Assembly: GCA_015657535.1 (NCBI GenBank)
Contig: JADHZB010001533.1
Span: 29,092-93,091 of the forward strand
Origin: Nephromyces sp. MM_2019
Lineage: Eukaryota; Apicomplexa; Aconoidasida; Nephromycida
Length of the DNA stretch: 64,000 nucleotides
Direction: 5' to 3'
In this document: positions 1 to 13,078 of the stretch, piece after piece
How the letters are laid out: each line of letters opens with the position of its first letter
Position numbering within the stretch: position 1 is the first letter of the stretch
Position numbers and translations under genes: made by a program
The notes under the pieces: model-generated
Databases searched by the model: none
What the model saw: the letters and a program-made list of their open reading frames with translations, nothing else
Told to the model about the DNA's origin: nothing

Positions 1-3000
1 TGAACTTTTGGGAAGAGATATAATGGCTAGCGTCCCTTCCATCACTGAATTTTTTGACAGCGGAAGAAGTGATAGTTTAAAAGAACTCCGCATGGTAAAA
101 ATTATATGCATATATGGTTCAAGCTAAGCTAGAAATCCCAAAAAAAATTTTACACAACAAAAAAAATTTGCTGCGTAAATTGCCTTTAAAAGTTGAAAAA
201 TATCACAATAAAAGTCAATATGAGACATATTCTTCTCTACTCCTTCCCAAAAAAAACTTATAGGTCAGAAAAACCCCTAGAGTATTATTTAGCACTACTC
301 AGGAAAACATAAATAGTGCTTTTACTGTTATAACTCAATATAGGGATGTACCACACTTCTTATATTGTTGCTAGTATGCAATTGTTGTTATAATTTGTTT
401 TGCCTGAAGTAAAGAGTGTCTACTATATAGATTAATTTTATATGGTGTAACGTTTTCATAGAAATTTCATGAGAAAAAATGGTGAACCATTTTTGCGAGC
501 ATCTTCAATTCCCCTGAAAGACCAGTAATAATCCCTACCATTCACACAAAAACAGAGCAAAAGCAGATTCGAAGCAACCTTCTACCCCTTCAGGTGAGAA
601 CAATGCGCTCCAATTTACGGAAATCATATTTTATTCTTGATCAGTAAACTTAGTTGCGGTAAATGAATACATTTAGGTGTCGCAAATTTATTCAATTTTG
701 GATTTATAAATTTTTTGCATGTGGAACCTAGCAATATCTACCCGCACCTTACCACCAGAATAAAAGTTATATCAGCTAAATATCTTCATTACACATATAT
801 AGTATATGTCAACAAGGTAGCTCATGCATCTAGCCTAAAAAGTAAGAGAAAACTCTAAAAAAATGGCTTTCAGTGAGGTTTATAAAAACATGATCATATG
901 CGTTTTATCAGGTCTGACCAGCTAACGAGGCTTAACATTATGGTAAAACGTGAAAAAATGCATTTATATGGGAGGAATAGTTTTTAGCAGGCCATACGTA
1001 TATTTTACCTTGATATTCTCTAATATGATCACTTGTGTAGTAATATATTATAATATGAAATATTGACTTAGTTCCCCAAGACTATGTCTCCCCTACGATG
1101 TGTAAAAAAATTTACAGGGAGCAGCAGTGCTACGAATATGTATACACCAGCAATTACGTGCACTTGAAAATATCATAATCGCACATGCATAATGAGGTGT
1201 AATTTATATCATTACACTAAATAGTGAAAAAAATTATATACTTGCGGGTCATTAAACGGGTAAAACCAAGAACACGTAGGTAAACGGAAAAACGGCAATA
1301 AATGAGGAACAGCTTCTTCGGGGTATATTTTTGCACCTCCTCGCATTGCACCTAATGCATCGTAAGCATGAATAAGGATTTTTTGAGTGAAATTAAAAAG
1401 AAAATCGTCAGTGTAATATTTTTAATTAGTTTGTAGTTATGGAACGCTAAAAGTAGAATATAATATGGCATCGCATATTTCCACTCTAAACGGTTAGTGA
1501 AGCATCAAATGGCAGTCACTGTTGCGCGATACCACAGATAGCTCCGGACGCTTTAGCACTAAAAGTAAAGCAGTGGTTCCAGGATTCCCACGAAGGGTAA
1601 GCTAGTGAGACTATTCTCGCACAGCAATAAAGTTCATTTTAGTTGTATTCGTGGTTATTTATCACGTACGAGAACAACTTTATGCTAGGAAGCCGATAGA
1701 AATATATACAATACACCTTCACTTTAGAGCTTCTGATAAAAGTTGTAAAAAAATGTGTTTAAACGTACTTCCGGGATCACGAAGTTGCTATGATACCCTC
1801 TAGCTATACCGATAAACAGGAAGAGGAGCATATCATCTATTTTGAAGTTGCAAAAGAAGGTTGAATTTCTTTGTTTTGAAGACTTCAGAGGCTGGATTGT
1901 GCGCAATGTAAGCTTAAGCTGCATCTCTAAGCGCATAGTGGAAGTCGTGGTATTAGTTTTCAGAACTAGCTAGCATAAAATCTGCACAATACTATTCATA
2001 GATATATCTTTCGTTGACATCCCCCCCTTGCGATACTCTGGATATAATGCTACGTCATTTATTTTGTTCACAAAAAAGGATCTAGATCTCTAGCTTGTGA
2101 AATGGTTTCAACACATAGTAGCGATTCATGCAAAGACCGAATTTAGAATCTACACAGGTTTGAAAATTTAGTATTCACAAAGGGTAATGTCTTGACTATA
2201 TGCACCACTTGGAGATATACGCGCATACAAAAAGGCCGTGAACACACCACCATGATAGGTATAATAGTAGTGAACTTGCGTCATGAATGCATAGTATAAA
2301 GATTTCTGGGAACGCAATACACCTAGACTGACTCAGTTCATGAAGCTCCATTTTTATCATAACCCTGTATAAACCGTATATTCATCGTAGAGCTTTACAA
2401 ATAAATTTTTTTCTAATGCACCAAAATTAATTTCACCGTGGATTGTGTTAGAAACTGCATTTTGAGAGGAGCGACAACTATGAGAGACTGGCGTTTCAGT
2501 ACGGAGCGATAAATACACGTGTAAGCCAACATAAATTGTAAAATTTTGCGTAAGGAAATGGTTTTATACATTATAACTTCGTATTGAATATAGTAACCCT
2601 CCTCTTATTCTCCTTATCATTTCTCTACGGGAAACTGACACCGCTCGTTTCAATACGCCATTTTATTCAAAAAAATTTCCACGTATCAGTAAACTTTCGA
2701 TTAATCCAATATCAAATTAATAAAAACCTATTCTCATAAAAAAACCCTTATGCTTTCTCTACCTTCGGTCTAAATACTCGAAATACGATTGACAATGTTG
2801 CGTCCGAAACAAAATATTTTCCTGCAAACTAAGCTCCCCTTGGTATATCATTAGCCTTTTTTCCTGTGGTTTCTTATATTTTTGTTAATTATAGGAAAAA
2901 CCCATAGTAGAGGGTGCGTGCAAGATTACAATTTTTCCGCGAGAAGGCGCAATTCGAGTGGGATTCTTTAATAACAAAAGAAAGCTGCTCATTCCCTCGT

Positions 3001-6000
3001 GGTATCTGGTCAAGGTAAACTTTTGGTAGATGTCAAATCTACCTGCGTATAGATATGAATAAAAAAATAAATAATTGTATGTTCCTGACTTGGCAGCGCG
3101 TTCGCAGAAGTAGCTTGCGAAATTTACCGCATAAAGAGCATCACGCACCTCTGTTTTCGGACACCATGACTGCAGTTTATACGTTTGCGCCACGTCAGCC
3201 TCACTCTGGTAATACGATTTGCCATTAATTCTGTAGGCGTTAGCCGTATAATGTAGGCGCTAAAGTATAATCCATCTTGGGATAAATACTATCTATGAGA
3301 ACTCTCACAGTTACGACAGTCAGTAACGCCCCATGGAAAAAATTGTACGCTATTACAATAAGAACTCACAAAGCATATTCTGATGCTCTATACCTTTGGT
3401 GCTATTTTAAAGTTCGCATGCAAATTTTCTTTATGCTTTCTGTTAATGCTGGTAGGTTCCTGGTGCTAACTTGGAGTTACGGGCGGACCCAAACTATGCG
3501 AAGTACTCAACCAGTCCCCATAATTTGAGCAATGAAACAGTAAGGAGGGGTGCATGATCTTCGTCATGTACAAAAATATTCCTCACGCATATCTTTTGGA
3601 TTTACAAAAGATCCATTACCATGATATTTCCGTGATATACACCCAAGTTTTTAATATTAGGGTGCAAGCAGACTTAGACCTTACAAATCACAGTAAGATA
3701 TGGGTATATCAATTATACTAGTTCACGCGGCAATATGCTTAGAAAATGCTCAAGAATTCAATTTTCACGTTGAAGTGAATTTTTGGGTAGTCCAGGGAAC
3801 TAACCGATATTCTATCCTTGTCACTGGCGCACCCAGTAGTATTAATTTAATCAAATAACAAAAAAAGAGATTTCAAAGGACTAGGGCAGGAAAACATACT
3901 GGCCGACATTCCCTGCTTTCATTATAGTAAAAAGGTTGAACAAAGGGGGCCTAGAAGCCCATTCGCTCTAAAAAAGAGATTTAGTGCACATAGAAAGCTC
4001 CCCTCGAGAGCAAAAGCACAATACAAAAAGAAACTTCCTCTTAACAAAAGGAATGCCTTCAGAAAATAAAGCTCCTCCTCTTCAAAAAAAATATGCTCGA
4101 GAGCTACAGAAATAAGCAAATACTTCAATTACTTGAAATTTTTCAGGTGAGAAACTTGCTCAAGAAATGCATTAGTATTGATTTTGGGGGCCAGCATATG
4201 CTTTAACAGTAGCTTTTAAGAGTTACGACAATAGCAACCATTTTAATACATTCAGCCAGCGACGAAAATGTTGAAAAAAGGCAAATTTTAGTGAATATTA
4301 AGGGCAGAGATTATGCTATCCATGTATAGTACACAATAGCAGCTTGATAAACATGGAGTAACAGAGCTACGCTACACTAGGTAAACATACACAGCTGTGA
4401 ATTCATCATTTACTCTAATATTTACGTACGCAGCGACGCTGGGAAGATTTAAGAACAAGGATAGGGGAAGAAAAGAAGGGCATAAATGGAAAGCTACGCC
4501 AAACACCAAGTCAACTAGAAGTTCCGCCATCTATTACTTCAAATATCCAAGACATGCCGCTGCAAGAGGACGAAAAAAATAACCACTGAAGACGATAAAA
4601 AGTGAAAAATCAGCCCATAAAACAATTTACAAGATTACATAGGAATATATAAAGAAACTTATCCATTAAAAAAATCAGCTGCAAAACGAAGCGAAACAAA
4701 GGGAAATAAAAGCAGTCAAGAGGCTCACGATATGCATCTAAATATGATAAAATATGCTTACACTATATATCCTCATTAAGAGCTAGGCGGTCTTTCTACA
4801 TAAAAAAAAATAGTTGATAGCAAAGACTCAGAATAATTTGCGAAGATGCAGACTATACTAATCTAAGAAGCAGACTATACCAATATGCTAAGAAAATTGT
4901 TTTTTTGAGAGGATGCATAATATTTGGAAGCACACACTGCTTTTTAATCGATCCATGTTCATCGGAAAGAGCCTAGGAAACAAATTCAGAGGGGCAACAA
5001 TGTGCTGTACGCATGAAGGCTTAACTAAACCATCCAAAAGCACACATGCATCATCTCAGCAACTAAAAAAATCTCAAGTAAACAAAAAAAAGATAGCAAA
5101 AGCTCTTTAAAGTTGCTAAATGACGAAATCATAAGCAAATAAGAAATATACTAAATGGAGTAACTCAATCAGGTAATGAACTGCAAAGATGCTTATTCTC
5201 AAGGAATTAAGGCATCAATGAAACAATAAAGTCCAATCACAAATTTCTTCAAGAGGTGATCTCATGCAAAAGAAGTTAACTTTACGTGAATACCATGTAT
5301 ATACATAGCATCAACAAAAAAATACGAGCAGTCAATGGAATAAACGATTTGACTCAAAAATCGCATAGAAATATAATTTTGGGCTATGAAAAGGACTCAA
5401 TACTTCAACCTCATTCTTATTGTATATCGAAGCAAACAATTATATTTACAAGCATGCAGTTTCATACTAGATGTCAAGATGATGATACACAGTTCTTCGT
5501 GTTATCCTTTGGAGCCTTTCACAACCTCAAAAAACAGTAGCAAGCGGAGAAATACGTATACAAAAGAATCTATGTAGCAAACAGAAATTTCATGCCGTTG
5601 TATCTGCAAACTTAGAGGAGCTCATCGGAAAACAAAAGAAAAAAGGTAAATGCGCATGCAAACACACTTGAAGATAATGCGAAAACTGGTATTATACAGG
5701 GAAAAACTACATAGTGTGAAAATTTTGCTTCGGTAGCGTCGTTTCTATTCGCTTATCAATTGTCAGCAATTTCAAGAGATTGAATGCTGAGTAGATGTTA
5801 AAAACAAGGTCACTTTCAAAGCCTATATGATGGATTTCGCTGGAAAGCTCATCCGGTCATATATTCTATACCCTGTTAAAACACCCCATTCTTGAATATA
5901 TATATATATATTCAAGAATGGCATAGTTTTAAATAGAAACTACAAATCAGGTTTTCCTTTAATTTACATACATCTTATAGAGGGCTCAAGTATCAAATTC

Positions 6001-6682
6001 ATCAGAGTAGGCACTCTCCCACACCGAAGGAACAAAATCTTGCAGGGCCATCGCAACAATAGTCTGGGGGAAAATAGCAAGCCACAGTGCAAAATATCAA
6101 ACAGGATTTTGAGAAAAACATGCAGTGTGTGAAGATGCGTAATATCTGCAAGCAAAATGCAGGGATCATCTCTTGCCTCAATGAAGAGCGCTAGAGAACA
6201 CCCATATAAACGAAAAAGATGAGGAAGTCTGCCTCTTTTTCTTGGAAACCGAGCAAGCAACAGCCAATGGATACAAGGAGATAATTTCAACATTAAACAT
6301 TACAAACAAAAGTTGCATTCAAATAGTATTTCACTGTGTGCGTAAAAGAAAAAATAGCCTTGGTGTCACAACTGCATTCGATTAGGATAAGAGAAATAAA
6401 TTCTGCCTTCTTAGTTTGCTCATAAGCAAGTTGAAAACCTTATTGATGTATTCTATATAAGGTGAGTATTATATCATCTATTCATGCTTCTTTTAATACA
6501 TATAGTACTCGAGAATTCAATATATGCAAAACAAAATCTCCTGAGTTCAAGATGTTTCCAAGAAAATTAGCAAATTCTTCTAAAAATGTTATCTTCAAAC
6601 CGATGAAAGCATTCAAATTCTTTCAATATCTCGCCGCTTAAACTACTGTATGTGAAATACAGCAAAAATTCCATCAAAATCA
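1..6682. other. gene-free AT-rich stretch
   Basis: No open frame here is longer than about 110 codons, and none shows a recognisable motif, a sensible splice pattern or protein-like composition. The DNA is AT-rich with many short A and T runs and few of the CA/TG tracts that mark the right half of the window. The only clear structure is the 36-base palindrome listed separately. The right end is the downstream flank of the LST8 gene. A lineage-specific gene made of short exons could have been missed. Confidence 0.5.
5886..5921. repeat. 36-base perfect palindrome
   Basis: The arms are perfect reverse complements: CCATTCTTGAATATATAT is followed directly by its own reverse complement with no spacer. 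The centre is alternating AT. It could extrude as a cruciform or form a 3'-end hairpin in a transcript. It lies about 760 bases downstream of the LST8 stop codon, so it may be outside any transcript. Confidence 0.85.
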
Positions 6683-9600
6683 TCACGATGTGATTTCCCA
6701 GCAAAAGAGCAGCACAGCAGGCTACAAGGGGAGTGAAAATTTGCAAAAAAACATCCAAAAAAGTATGAGGAAGGGAACTTCCATCACCAGTAGAAAGTAC
6801 TTAAACACTTACTCACGCACACCACATACCTTTGAATGGCCTATATACTCTAGGACATTCTGACAAGTATCAATGTCCCAGAGCTTGCAGGTATGATCAG
6901 AGGAAGCCGTCAAGATATACGCACTATCGCTAGAGAATACGCAGTCCCAAACCCAGCTAAGAGTAAGTAGGATAGTAAGAGAGAAAATGAACCAGAGAAT
7001 CACAATAATAGCAGCCGAAAATTCAGCAAAGAATAGCACTCAAGGTGCTTAATATGCAATATTCCTTATAGACGCTAAAAAAATCAAAGAAATTCGCATT
7101 AAGTGCTTTCATTTACTGGATTATATGAGTTGATACACGTAAACAGAGCATACTGAAGAATAATCTCCCAATGAGACATAAAAAAACCCCACTACCTTTA
7201 AGCTGCAGTAAGAATTCTACGAAGCAGAAAAAATACGCTAATAAATGCTTTAAAGGGGGACAACACACATTTTTTGAATGTTTATGCAAACACATATGAG
7301 CAAAATGTTCTCTGTTAAAAAATCTGAAATAGGAAAAACTAAAAGAAACCTTCCTGCGGAGAGTAATGTGCAGAGTTGTGTTAAAAAAGCAATTGCATTA
7401 TAGATGCAGGAAAATGAGGGTTTTTCAGCATTAAAACGGCCAGAAAATCTACAAAAAGCATGAAATCTCTATTAGAAACCTCCAAAAACTTCATTCAGAT
7501 TTGCAGTTTCACATGAACAGCAAACACAAAAAACAGAAATGCAATCGCTCGCACCTACCCTGTGTGTCCGCTGACGGTTCCGCCCTTGTAAAATCCCATG
7601 GGGTGATTCTTCCAGATGACACAAGTAGAGTCAGAAGAAGTAGTTGCCAAGTACTGGGAGTCTGGAGAAAATCTACATTTTAAAACTGAAAAACATAAGA
7701 ATACAAACATAAAGTAGGAATTCTAGAAAAGAAGAAGAGTGAAGGAAGCAACATAGTAAAGCGGGAAACTTTAAGTAGCCAACTAATCTAACAGAGGGAA
7801 AAATAGCAAGAACATGATAGAAGAGGAGGAAAATATTAAACCCCGAAAGAAGATTGGGAAAAGGCAAAAAAAAGGGATAATAAGCTTATTTATCAAGACT
7901 AAGAGACAGCTAGATTTTCAGCGAGAAGATGTTTATCATAAACTTAGAGGAGAAAGAAACTATTCGATTGAATAAATAACTCCTGAAGATATCACACACA
8001 GTTCAAAATAAAAGGAGATAAAAGATTAAAAGTTAGCTAATTTTGCTTTCAATTAAGAAGATTCCAACTCCTTCGCACACACACAAAGGTACTCTTCGAA
8101 CTCGCAGGCAGTACAAATTCTACCTTTTACGAAAGTTGCAGATGGCTAAAATCATCCTGCATAGTTTTTTTCAATCAAACAGAGAAGGGAAAAACCACTC
8201 ACACAGAAGGAACATAGAGTTGAATGCACACAAATGCACCTGCTTTGAAAAGAATGCATTGCATGGCGCACCTTTCGCACACACATAAGAATATAAACCA
8301 AATATCCAATGTGCACATCATCGCACTCCGTACACACAACCACACCACACACTATCAATGATTACCGTACTGCCCATCATGGGCTAGAATTTTCTTTGAA
8401 AGCTGTAAGGATCTTTGACCTCGAGTACTGGAGTTTGAATATAAGCAAAGATTTCCTGAATAGGTGGCTACGGCAAGATTTACAGAATCTCTTGATATAT
8501 CAACAGATTTTATGGCTACGCCAGGCTCTGGAACTGACGCGTATCTAATTAAAACACAGTAGAAATAATGAAAAACGTGTGTACATACACCGAAGATGAC
8601 AAATAAAACATCAAAATTAAGAAGTTAGGGGGATATACATATATACGTTAACATAAATTACAAAATAGAGAGCAAAAATGAAGTTGAATCTCATACCTTA
8701 ACGCAAATCAAGAATATATAGCAATCATTCAAGTTGAAGACTATGGCTTAACGCAAATACAAGAGTATAGCAATTACTATGAAGGTTAACACTATGAAAA
8801 AAAGGGTAAATTCTTCATAAAAGGCGCACGAATACACACAGCGGGTATCAGAAATAAGTATATGAAGCAGCGAAAAACGACATTTTAAGGAATACGCAAC
8901 TTGCTGTGTGTCTACTTTAAAACACCTTCAATATTAGGAGGATGGTTTTTGAGATACCAAAATTTTCTTCAAAAAAAAAACCACACACAAGCATTAAAGC
9001 ACAATATTTGCGAGAAAACTCGAGAGTATTATTACGATATTTTATTGGCCACCAAGTCCCAGAATGATAATTTGCCCTCTTGATCGCCAAATATAAGCGT
9101 TGTATCTTCAGGATGGAGTACTGCAGAATTTACTGGGGCCCCAACGTTTTCATAGCAAAGCTGATAGCCCGTACAACGTGAGTCCCAGAGCTTGAGGGTA
9201 GTGTCTTCACTACAGGTAAAAAGCCAACGGCCAGCACTTTCAAAGCCAATAGACGAGATACTCGCAGTATGACCTGTTTTTTTAGAATTAGAGTCTTGGT
9301 CATGATGGGAGTGAAGAGATGAAAGTTGAAGCAAATTTTGGTGATGATTTTTTTTCGGCTTCATAGGTTGTCAAGTTATCGAAGAAAAAGCATTGATTTT
9401 TTAGGCAATTTGAGCGTTTAAAAGAAATTTTTCTAGGTATTAATGCAAGATTCACCAAAAAAGGAAGAAAAAAAAAGAGTAAATATAATATAGTTAAGCT
9501 AGAGTAAAAATTCAGGTAAAATTTGGCATAGAGAAAATCTCAGTAACCGTAAATTTTACTATTAGTTGAACAAAAAAATATATCAAAAATACTCTGAAGA

Positions 9601-10540
9601 TGATAGTGATAGCCCGCAGAGACAATGCATTTTGAGAGTAAGATAAGGGAAGAAAGACAGAGAAATCAAAAATAATATCAAGGGTAACAATGAGGAAAAG
9701 GATGCAGTTACCTTCTCTTCAGCAGAAGAGGCAAAAAGTAAAAATTGAAAAAAACTCCAAAAAATACCAAAGTATGAATCGCGTAGGAATCTCAGAAAGA
9801 TATTCATTGATGCATGCAGAAAACTTCAAAGCTAAAAATACAACAGCTCAAAACAAGCGGGAAGCAACCAAAAAGCAGCTTCCGGCAGAAACTCCGACTT
9901 CTTTCCCAAAGTACGAGGCAAAAAATAACCAACAATTCGTAATTATCAGATTCAAGCGAAAGTATTGGATGGTTTCTCTTCAAACTTTTAGCGACTGCAA
10001 ATAACGAGATAGAAATAACGTATAAGCCTAACATATATTTTAAAAATACTTCAAGAAACCTCCAAATTTCCAAGACTTTTCTACATAGTTTCGTCCAAAA
10101 TTTATCATTTCACTTTCTCTCTTGCATGGTTGATTGCAAAGAAGCAAAGCTTCTGCTTTAAACTCCTCCATACTCATTTCATCCTTGAAAACTGTCACAG
10201 AAAAACATACAAGGCAAGTCTACTTTAGTCTCAGTAACCCCCTTTTCAATATTCTTTGAAAAACTTCCTCTTTTACGACTCACGGCAACTCCTTTCACGA
10301 AACAATACCTTCGTAACTGCACAGAGGAAGATTGCAATCTCCTTGTCCAGCAGATTGGATATCGTAAAGACGCACTAAGGAACCCCCCGCAACAGCTAGA
10401 GTTTGATGATCAGGTCCAATCTCAAGGGAATTTACGTGTGTATTCCTATGATTAAGTGACTTGAATACGTCTCCCCTGTGTGCATTCCAGAAATGGATCT
10501 TAGTATCATAACCACCCGTGATTAATGTAGGATTCTCCAT
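6683..10540 (-). CDS. LST8: LST8, WD40 subunit of the TOR kinase complexes (six exons)
   Basis: Exons, in transcript order: 10540-10309, 9273-9036, 8544-8366, 7685-7559, 6956-6830 and 6721-6683. They join in phase at GT-AG introns to give 313 residues; family members are about 300-330 long. The protein is one seven-bladed WD40 propeller. Landmarks matching LST8 block by block are GGYDTKIHFWNAHRGDVF (blade 1), THVNSLEIGPD, DTTLKLWDSR, VPEPGVAIKSVDIS, QYVLKCRFSPDSQYLATTSS, then GWVWDCVFSSDSAYILTASS and DHTCKLWDIDT near the end. The last exon is only 12 codons and is the least certain. LST8 stabilises the TOR kinase domain in TORC1 and TORC2. The introns are 108 to 1035 bases. The ATG fits the family start exactly. 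TOR itself is not in the window. Confidence 0.92.
8697..8772. repeat. short direct repeat in an LST8 intron
   Basis: The block beginning CTTAACGCAAAT recurs after 50 bases with a few mismatches, two copies only. It lies in the intron between LST8 exons 2 and 3. No function is apparent. Confidence 0.6.
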
Positions 10541-13078
10541 CCTGAGCGAGGAAACGGAAAAAAAAGGCTCACGGTACAGCTAAAATAAGTCAAAAACAAA
10601 AAAAAATAAGTAGACGCGTAGAATGAGAGTAGATGGCACAGAATACAAGTGCTAGTATCTAAGAAAAAACATTTTTATGAAGAAGAGCACACTAAATTAG
10701 GCTAGCACGATGAACTATTAAAGTTAAAAAACGGAAGCAATAAACTCCTGGAAAATAACGGCGAGATTAGAGCCAATGCATGTTTTTGTGTGAAGCAAAA
10801 TTACAAGCTTTGGCACGCACAGAAGCATGAAAGCACAAAAAGCGAGTTCACGGAACCACTTATCCTGCAAATAGCAGTTCCGAAACAAAATACAACTACA
10901 TGAATAACGCAATAAATAAGAAAAAGACAAGGAAATTAAAGTACTCTTTGAGACCTAGCCTTTCCCTCTTAAATTTCCCTTTTTGTATAGTATGAAACTG
11001 GTACCTCGCCAAGCTAGTATCAATCGGCAAAAATAATGGATAAGAAATAAAAATGAGCCATGCACGCACCATGACATTGCAAAGGAAATCCAGCGTAGTG
11101 AAAAGCACCGATAAAATGGTGAATTTCAGCGATTATGGGAGCATAATAAAAGATACGTCATCAAAGCAATAACACGATGACTCTTCTATTATCTGCTGGA
11201 ACATAATGAACGTATGTCACCATCAAACTCAATTCTTATTTTCATAGTAAGATGTGGTTATTTGGTGCCAGTCCAAAAAGGGGTAAACACACAAGCAAAA
11301 TAATAGGATGACAATATATTTCACGGATTAGAGCGTAGGGGCTTACACGCTAAGATTTTCCTAAAAAGAGGGGGGTCTTTGATGAGGCAGGCCAGCCTGT
11401 AGTCATTTTTGTATCCATTTTTAAGAAGTTGATGTACCCTCAAAAAACTAGAGTTTTATTTTGTATACTTACTGGGAAAATGATAAATAGATGGCAAGTT
11501 CACAATACCCTGACTATACTCTGAAATCCATCAATGAAAGCACATCATCTAAAGGAATTTTTACCCACAGCAGATTTGAAGAAGACTCTTTTTCTTCAAC
11601 TTACAGGTACTGCTATAATAATTTACTTAGGTGCGCATCATCATTTAAGTAACATATTTTTACGCTTCAACTATATCCCGGACCTTTAGAGTTAAACTCG
11701 ATGTAGCAGCAGCTAGTTTAATGGTAACTTTTTGCGATGCTCTCTGAAAGAAAAAAATCCGGTTTCCAGGTGTACCCCAGGGGAGGTAATATCAGAGTGT
11801 AAAGCCAGAAAACGCTAGTCGTATGAGACTAGAGGCGATATACCTTGGCGAAGCTATAAAAAACTAATCATACAAGATTAGAAGAAATAAGCAGATACCT
11901 ACAAGATTATCCAAGATATAAAACTTGGTTATGCTGCTTAATAATAATATTTGAGCTCCTTTGCGAAGTCACCAACCCTGGTGAAAGTGAGTCAAACACT
12001 TTCGCAACGTTTGCAGCATTTCTGCACATTGATATTATACTTCCAAAATAAAAACTTGCAGTATAACAGCGATAATAAGGATAGGCTTTTGCTTTTCTTT
12101 TTCATTCCTTAATATCTAAAAATAATCGCTGTAATTTAACTTTGGAATATTAAGCGAACTGCTTGGAGATCTCGCTAATATATACGCGGTTTTAGAGCGG
12201 AGATAAAATCAAATGCCTATCAAGCAAGAGGAAAATTCGCGAATGCGACGATTATCTTTTTTACTTTTACTAAAAATAAAGGGAAAACAGTTTGAGCGTT
12301 TTGATATAGTCTATAAGTTCAAGAAATGAGGCAAAGAGGAATGCTGACTTCCTCGGAAATTAGCATATACATTGCAAGCGAGTAAGCATCAGCGTGCCTC
12401 AGCTGCTCAAGAACCCCGATATTTTTATCAATCAAAAAGCGAAAAATTCCATTTTCGTTAAACGGTAATGAAAGAAGTATCCATAGTTAATTTATTTCGC
12501 AGCGAAGTATTTGTTTACTTTTAAATAATTTTATTTGATTCAGATTTTGTTGTGAAGTATCTAGTTGCAAGCCTCATAAATAAATAAGTTCCCCTCTCTT
12601 GCTCGCATTTTTCTTTAACAGTAGAGCTAATGTAGAGCGTGAGGCATATTTCATAAAAAATCTCCAATACCGGTAATATTTATGGCGTGGATGGAGTTAA
12701 GCCCAAGGTATTTCTGCTGCCTACGCTCCCTTGATAGTGTGGGGCCATTAGTTCACAACTTTGCCCATCTACACGTGCACAAGGATCATTAGAGTGTTTT
12801 CAACGCATGCACTTATGCATAGCATTGTCTAACTACCGCAAGAAACATTGTCAGCAGGGACTAAAAATTTCAGCTTCCTGTCACACTATACAAAAATATT
12901 ACATGGACATGATAATATACATTATCGTGACCTCTATAATAACTGTACCACATTTAGGGCAACAGCTTATGAAAAGCTAGAAAAAAAATTACGCTTTGTA
13001 AGAAGCGCTCTATCCATTAGTTTATATACAGCCACCAATGGTACAAAATCTGGCTCTTAGCTGATTTTTACTGCTAAA
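10541..13078. other. intergenic region between LST8 and the 1322-residue gene
   Basis: This is upstream of LST8 and downstream of the next minus-strand gene. Short open frames are present but none looks protein-coding, and no repeats or RNA genes were seen. The LST8 promoter is presumably in the first few hundred bases, but no element can be named. Confidence 0.5.
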
